From Terana coerulea (Eukaryota > Basidiomycota > Agaricomycetes > Polyporales > Phanerochaetaceae), in assembly GCA_024811115.1 (NCBI GenBank), contig JAKOGH010000355.1:1-14178 (forward strand): 14,178 nucleotides of DNA, written 5' to 3'. This document shows, piece by piece, positions 10,301 to 14,178 of the stretch. The stretch's first letter is position 1. The number at the start of each line of letters is the position of its first letter. The notes under the pieces are model-generated. The model did no database searches and was not told the DNA's origin. It was given only the letters and a program-made list of their open reading frames with translations. The translations under genes were made by a program, and so were the position numbers.

Positions 10301-10929
10301 GATGCTGGTGGACTGCGCACCAAGCCCTGGAGTACCAGAGCTAGGTCTGGTTTGGGTCGCAGAAGGACCAGCTTGGTCGACGTCCATGCGAGGCGGTGAA
10401 CGCGGAGCGTTGGGCGAGGAACTGCTTGATGAAGGGTGCTGTGCGGAGCGTTGCCCCTCGACATTGGCTGCAGTAATCTGAGCTCCAGCAGCCGCTGTAC
10501 CACTGGCCTGTAACATATAATTCAGTACAGTTTGTGCGCGCAAGATAAGTGACTGACCGAGTGCTCTGATTCATGCCGCGCACGCTTTGCCGCACCTTGG
10601 CTACCTTCGGGCTCGTATTCAGAGCTTGAGCTTATTGCAGCATTGGCTGTATTGGATCCTGTATTCCACGGTACTACTGTAAGCATATATCCAGACATTC
10701 ATTTCGTATAATACTCACCACTACCAGGCTGGGTCGCAGCCTTGTGGCGCAGCCTCGTCTTGATTGTCACCTCGGTCTCCACACCATCTTCGAGGTCAGC
10801 CACGTAAGCTGCACTTGTCTCCAATCGCAGCGGCGCGTGGTTGTGGTATGTAGATTTGCTCACGACCTGCAGGACGCCGTGGCATTGGTCGTCGCAGTCG
10901 CACCGGAATATATGGGATTTGGCGGACAT
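7366..10929 (-). CDS. Tnp2-family (CACTA-like) transposase, apparently intact, four exons
   Basis: Predicted nuclear DDE/D transposase that cuts and rejoins the element. Exons: 10929-10719, 10676-10558, 10507-7805, 7740-7366. Introns of 42, 50 and 64 nt have GT-AG ends and keep phase, giving 1135 residues. Start ATG 10929-10927 opens MSAKSHIFRCDCDDQCHG, a short Cys cluster. A Ser/Pro-rich and strongly acidic linker lies around residues 140-240. The Tnp2 core follows: YEDMCPKSCIAYTC with CPKC near residues 374-377; MDGAQLY with the likely first catalytic Asp at about 479; FGTADGPGM near 569; the Cys cluster GACGCRLFCG near 585-593; PGCFPADLMHL with D696/H699, the D-x-x-H expected for the second acid in CMC transposases; and MERVIG with a candidate third acid, E878. 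The last exon (IDFAEVQYYFKKTV to the acidic end) matches the usual Tnp2 tail. No stop or frameshift interrupts it. Assignment of individual catalytic residues is tentative. Confidence 0.93.
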
Positions 10930-11170
10930 GAAGGAAATTGAGAAATGATAGAAGTGGGTTAAATGTAGTGTATTACGGGAGCGATTACAGGTTAAGACAC
11001 GGACAGAAGTCAGCCGAGACAAGGAGCGGAGTGGTGAGGACGCAGGTCAATGTAGGAGTCGGAAGGTTAGACACGCAGTCGGTCGACGCGCGTACGCGCA
11101 GTCGAATAAGCGCCGGCGTTTGACTGCGTTTGATCAGGACGGATCGGACTAACGCTGAAGCACTGGGCTT
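10930..11170 (-). promoter_or_regulatory. Transposase upstream and right subterminal region
   Basis: This stretch lies between the transposase ATG and the right terminal repeat and should hold its promoter. It contains GTCG/GCGC-rich sequence, including GTCGACGCGCGTACGCGC near 11082-11099, and ends next to an extra copy of the terminal octamer, CACTGGGC at 11161-11168, 41 bp inside the one at 11202-11209. It does not resemble the CATCC-rich left subterminal region. No gene is seen in it. Confidence 0.45.
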
Positions 11171-11207
11171 GCTCTCGCTGGACCTCATTTTGGTCACTTC
11201 TCACTGG
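11171..11207 (-). repeat. Right terminal inverted repeat
   Basis: This is the reverse complement of 3241-3277 with a single mismatch. The plus strand ends with ACTTCTCACTGG at 11207. The following GC may be target duplication or part of the repeat. Confidence 0.9.
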
Positions 11208-11639
11208 GCGTCAACGACCATCCCAACACTTGGTATGTTAGAATTATGGATTCGAGCTCGTGCTCGCTGTGCCCCGACGCTCGGGCGCTCCGTATTTACA
11301 TCTGTTTGTTACACTAATTACGTGCCTGGTTGTGTACCTGACCGTCATAGTAGATAAACCTGCTGTAATGCAACGTGAATGCTTGCGCGTTTGCCCCCCT
11401 CACGCCGACGATGTTCCCCCGCGCGATCCGTTATTTTGACATGGTAATATACCAGTTAACGGTCATTCGACTATTTATTACTGAGTGCTAATAGCCTTTG
11501 TACAGAGACAATTTCTTAATGTTATTCTGAACGCGAATGTACGGACAAGGACTAGTAGCGAGCATAATGAGGCCTTAGGGAATCTACACTACACCACAAC
11601 TACACCAGCGCCGGTGTTGTCTAAGCTGCTGAACCTAAA
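11208..11639. other. Host spacer right of the transposon, no gene seen
   Basis: Only short frames occur here and none resembles a known protein. The first bases (GCGTCAACGACCATCCCAAC) would have joined the copy 2 3' flank before insertion. I see no further repeat or RNA gene. Confidence 0.35.
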
Positions 11640-12112
11640 AACTCTTTTCTGCTCTTCTGAAGCTGCCATTAGGCCGCTGGTCCCTTTGTGGCGTCGCAGA
11701 TTCCCGTCGGCACGAATAATCTGGGGGTGATGCAAGCCGTATGGCAAGGCTAACTATATTATTTGGCTGCTGCTGACCAAGCCTTCTTGCTTATTCAGCG
11801 CTCAGATCTTGTCAACGTATTGTGTCATGGAAGGAAGCCATGTCATGTACAATGGTGTTGCGCTCGCGCAGTTGTAGACAGCGTATGCTGCATGACACAC
11901 GGTGGGCCGCACGTCGTCTGCCTCTCGGCATGTGGATTAATGACTCATATACTCGTAGAAGCAGTCTCATTTCACGAGCGCGACTTGCTCTAAGGATCAG
12001 CTGATTTACACGCTCACGATTTAGCGAATGTATAAAGGTAGGTGATAACTGTCTCTACATACTCAGCTCATTTATCTTCTCTTCTTCCACACTTGCAAAC
12101 ACCTCAACAATC
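11640..12112 (+). promoter_or_regulatory. Promoter region of copy 3, duplicate of the copy 2 promoter
   Basis: CCCTTTGTGGCGTCGCAGAT at 11682-11701 matches the box upstream of copy 2 exactly, and weaker similarity continues downstream (TTCTTGCT-ATTCAG blocks). TGACTCA is at 11941-11947. GATTTAG followed by TATAAAGG (12031-12038) lies 82 bp before the ATG. The leader ACACCTCAACAATCATG is close to the copy 2 leader. The duplication unit therefore included the promoter. Confidence 0.6.
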
Positions 12113-13319
12113 ATGTCCACACAGAAGGCTTTCATCCTCCAAGAGAAGCAGGGCCAGTTCGTTGTGCAGGATGTCCCTGTGTACGAACCCGGTCCCGGAG
12201 AGGTTCTCGTCGAGATCCACGCCGCCGCGCTCAACCCTGTTGAATGGAAGCTACAAGCGTTCGACGTACCGTTAATCCAGTCCTATCCCGCTGTTCTCGG
12301 CGTTGATACCGCCGGAATCGTCAAGAAGCTTGGCGAGGGCGTGACAAATGTCGCTATTGGTGACAAGATGTGGGCCTGTTCGCTGCTTGTCGGCTGGAAC
12401 GAGTGCTGACATTTTGTATTGGAATATAGCTTGTACCAGGGCTTCTTTCAGAACCGCCTCGCTAGCCTGCAGCAGTACGGACTCGTGCCTGCTCAACTTG
12501 TCGCCAAGATATGTGCAGCAACTTTTCGCGTCGCATGGCTGTTGAGGGAACAATCTATCGCAGATCCCGGACAACTTGAGCTTCGAGCAAGCCGCCACTG
12601 TCCCGGCCGCCCTTGCAGCTGCTGCACTGGGACTGTACGGCAATCCTGAAGGTGGTGCGGGCTTCACGGCTCCGTGGACTCCCGATGGCAGAGGCAAGTA
12701 CGCCGGACAACCCATCCTTGTCATCGGGGGTGCTTCTTCTGTCGGGCAGCAGGGTATGTGCCTCTTCTTGTTGGCGCCCTTTTAACCGCTCACAATCTTC
12801 TCCACTTTTAGTCATTCAGCTTGCGAAGCTCTCAGGGTTTTCGCCCATCATCGCGACTGCGTCTGCTCACAACGCCCCGTATGTCAAGTCTCTCGGCGCG
12901 ACGCACGTCGTTGACCGCTCCGAGTCCTTGGCCGTGGCCGTCGCCAAGATCACCAGCGAACCCATCAAGGTCGTGTATGACGCGATCTCCGAGGCGAGCA
13001 CCCAGTCAGCGGCGTACGATGTCCTTGCGCCAGGCGGCAAAATCCTCTTCGTACTTCCTGTGACTATCCCCGAGGAGAAGCTGACAAAGGACAAGGTGAT
13101 TATTAGAGTACAAGGGAGCGTGCATATCCCCCGCACAAGGAGGTTGGGAAAAGCTTGTATGCGAGCTTGGAGAAGCTGCTGGCTGACGGGGAGATCAAGC
13201 CGAACAATGTCGAGGTCGTTCCCAACGGGCTCAACGGCGTAGAGGCGGCCCTTGAGAAGCTGAAGAGCGGCAAGGTCAGCGCCCTCAAGCTCGTTGCGAA
13301 GCCTCAGGAGACCGCTTGA
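12113..13319 (+). pseudogene. MDR enoyl/quinone-reductase-like gene, copy 3 (lost splice donor and -1 frameshift)
   Basis: Same family and layout as copy 2, beginning MSTQKAFILQEKQGQ. Exons by alignment: 12113-12369, 12430-12508, 12564-12753, 12812-13319. The GroES-like part has EPGPGEVLVEIHAAALNPVEW, and the cofactor motif GGASSVGQQ is intact. Intron 1 uses GTGGGC, a weaker donor than the GTAAGT of copy 2. Intron 2 would start ATATGT after GCCAAG; copies 1 and 2 have GTATGC and GTGCGT there, so the donor G is changed to A. If not spliced, translation shifts frame and stops at 12647-12649. In exon 4 one base is missing near 13130-13135 (CCCCCGCACAAGG, against CCCCCAGAACAAGG in copy 2). This replaces the C-terminus and ends it at 13240-13242 instead of 13317-13319. 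Two independent lesions make loss of function likely. Confidence 0.82.
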
Positions 13320-13510
13320 TTACCTGAAGTATCCGCATACTTGTACATTAGCTGTAACTCTATCCGTGAATGTACCCAATAACTGTGATGCTATAAATTG
13401 GCTACAGAGTGCTAGGAGATCACAATCATTGCACTGAGGCCAGTAAGAAAATGCCTTTTTGTCACGTAGCCGTTACAACGGTTCTGCTGCCAGTGCGGCT
13501 TAGATTAGGC

Positions 13511-13684
13511 GCGGTCTCGGAGAAGAGCATCCAGACCACTGCGTACGACGTCCTCGCGCCCAGCGGAAAGATCGTCATCGTGCCCACGGGAGATTCCCAG
13601 GGAGGCGTTAACGAAGGACTAAGAAGCTGAAGAGCGGTTGGATAAGTGCACTCAAACTCGTTGCAAAGCCAGGAGACGGTTTAA
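13511..13684 (+). pseudogene. Relic of a fourth MDR reductase copy with internal deletion
   Basis: 13511-13592 matches the region coding for AISEASTQPTAYDVLAPSGKIVIV in the other copies; here frame-compatible codons give TTAYDVLAPSGKIVIVPT. At about 13620 it jumps to the last coding segment, AAGCTGAAGAGCGG, then ACTCAAACTCGTTGCAAAGCC and GAGACGGTTTAA, the counterpart of LKLVAKPQETV plus stop. About 200 coding bases between, and the whole 5' part of the gene, are missing. The following sequence (AAGTACATTG, CAGCATCGCTATG) still resembles the 3' flank of copy 2. It lies 191 bp past the copy 3 stop in the same orientation. Confidence 0.75.
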
Positions 13685-13786
13685 CACACTTTCATATTTA
13701 AGTACATTGCTTTACACCCAGCATCGCTATGTGTAAAATTGGTCTCTGATATACACTAAGCGGCACATGACCCGTACCTCCAGATC

Positions 13787-14178
13787 CTAGTCCGTCGGTT
13801 CATACACGACCAATAGATCCGGCCTGATTGCTTCATTGCAGTACACCGCAATATCATCGACCGTAGCCGCCTGTGGCAACCGCGCCGAGTCGTACCCGTC
13901 TGGTACGCCTGCCAGAGTACCCTGACGCGTCGTGGGATCGACGACGTAACATTTGCCCATGACGACCTTGTTGAGCAGCATCACGCGGAGCGGATGGTGT
14001 AAGAGTCATTGAATGAGTACTTGTACGATTTTGAAGAAGACAAAGAGGTGTAGATGGCCGTGCCTAGGCTATAGTGGATCACTTAGTTCAATAAGCTAAT
14101 AGTGAGGATAGTTTGGGCACTTACATCTCGAAGCCGAGTCCAAAGCCGAGGTCGAAGGACGACCGCACGATGCCGCAA
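13787..14178 (-). pseudogene. 3' end of a PARP-like (ADP-ribosyltransferase) gene, partial, probable frameshift
   Basis: The minus strand carries the end of a gene running in from beyond the window. Exon 14178-14125 reads CGIVRSSFDLGFGLGFE. A 56-nt GT-AG intron (14124-14069) follows. The next exon reads LGTAIYTSLSSSKSYKYS, and after a frame change MLLNKVVMGKCY, GYDS and VYCNEAIRPDLLVVYEP, stopping at 13789-13787. This order matches the C-terminal half of PARP catalytic domains, which transfer ADP-ribose from NAD+; in basidiomycete relatives I recall a G-x-G-I-Y-T-S-x-x-S-S-K segment, then MLLN-VV-GK. Here the second Gly is Ala. TGA at about 13987-13985 interrupts the first frame where one missing base would restore it. 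Recognition is from memory; a hidden intron could explain the frame change. Confidence 0.5.

Larger units (their letters stand above)
3241..11207 (-). mobile_element. 7967-bp DNA transposon with Tnp2-type transposase and two companion genes
   Basis: The element is delimited by 37-bp terminal inverted repeats at 3241-3277 and 11171-11207. Inside lie a companion gene on the minus strand (about 3950-6353), an unknown plus-strand gene (6556-7304) and a Tnp2-family transposase on the minus strand (7366-10929). It sits in the spacer between MDR copies 2 and 3, 118 bp after the copy 2 stop. Strand is given as that of the transposase. Flanks are GC on both sides (3239-3240 and 11208-11209), a possible 2-bp target duplication, but a palindromic GC is weak evidence and may belong to the repeat. 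The long intact transposase and nearly identical ends suggest a recent and perhaps still active insertion. Assignment to the CACTA (CMC) superfamily rests on the transposase; the ends do not start with CACTA. Confidence 0.85.

Noticed and set aside
3239..11209. GC flanking both ends as a proven target-site duplication
   Set aside because: GC is palindromic and extends the inverted repeat equally well, so it cannot be told apart from repeat sequence using one copy.
13434..13453. CACTGAGGCCAGTAAGAAAA in the copy 3 3' flank resembles the left transposon junction (GAGGCCCAGTGAGAAG)
   Set aside because: The match is short and imperfect, and there is no partner repeat nearby. It could be chance or 3'-flank homology between copies; a footprint or relic end cannot be shown.

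Overview
The window looks like nuclear DNA of a filamentous basidiomycete, probably an Agaricomycete. It has many GT-AG introns of about 42-75 nt, a Tnp2-type transposase of the sort common in mushroom and polypore genomes, and fungal-style MDR oxidoreductase genes. Species cannot be named from sequence alone.

Host layer. A plus-strand tandem array of near-identical MDR (GroES-like, zinc-independent enoyl-reductase/quinone-reductase type) genes spans the window. Copy 1 (1-1125) is cut by the window start. Copy 2 is at 1903-3122, copy 3 at 12113-13319, and a decayed fourth copy at 13511-13684. Copies 2 and 3 share a four-exon structure with exon lengths 257, 79, 190/191 and 508/509 nt, which implies a 344-residue protein. 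They also share a promoter with TATA box and TGACTCA motif. Every copy is damaged in a different way: a frameshift with premature stop (copy 1), a +1 frameshift (copy 2), a lost splice donor plus a -1 frameshift (copy 3), and a large internal deletion (copy 4). At the right edge, on the minus strand, is the 3' end of a PARP-like (ADP-ribosyltransferase) gene, also apparently frame-disrupted.

Inserted layer. Between copies 2 and 3 sits one large DNA transposon, 3241-11207 (7967 bp), bounded by 37-bp terminal inverted repeats that differ at one position. It carries three spliced genes: a companion gene on the minus strand (about 3950-6353, DNA-binding-like, exon joins partly uncertain), a divergently transcribed small unknown gene (6556-7304, plus, two exons, 231 aa), and an apparently intact Tnp2/CACTA-like transposase (7366-10929, minus, four exons, 1135 aa). 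The left subterminal zone is rich in CATCC repeats. The ends do not read CACTA, and no convincing target duplication longer than GC is seen.

Interplay. The transposase and its two companions make a plausible self-mobile unit. The oxidoreductase array looks like a local gene expansion now decaying, split by the transposon in the spacer after copy 2. All exon joins are inferred from splice motifs, reading frame and comparison among the copies; no transcript data were available.
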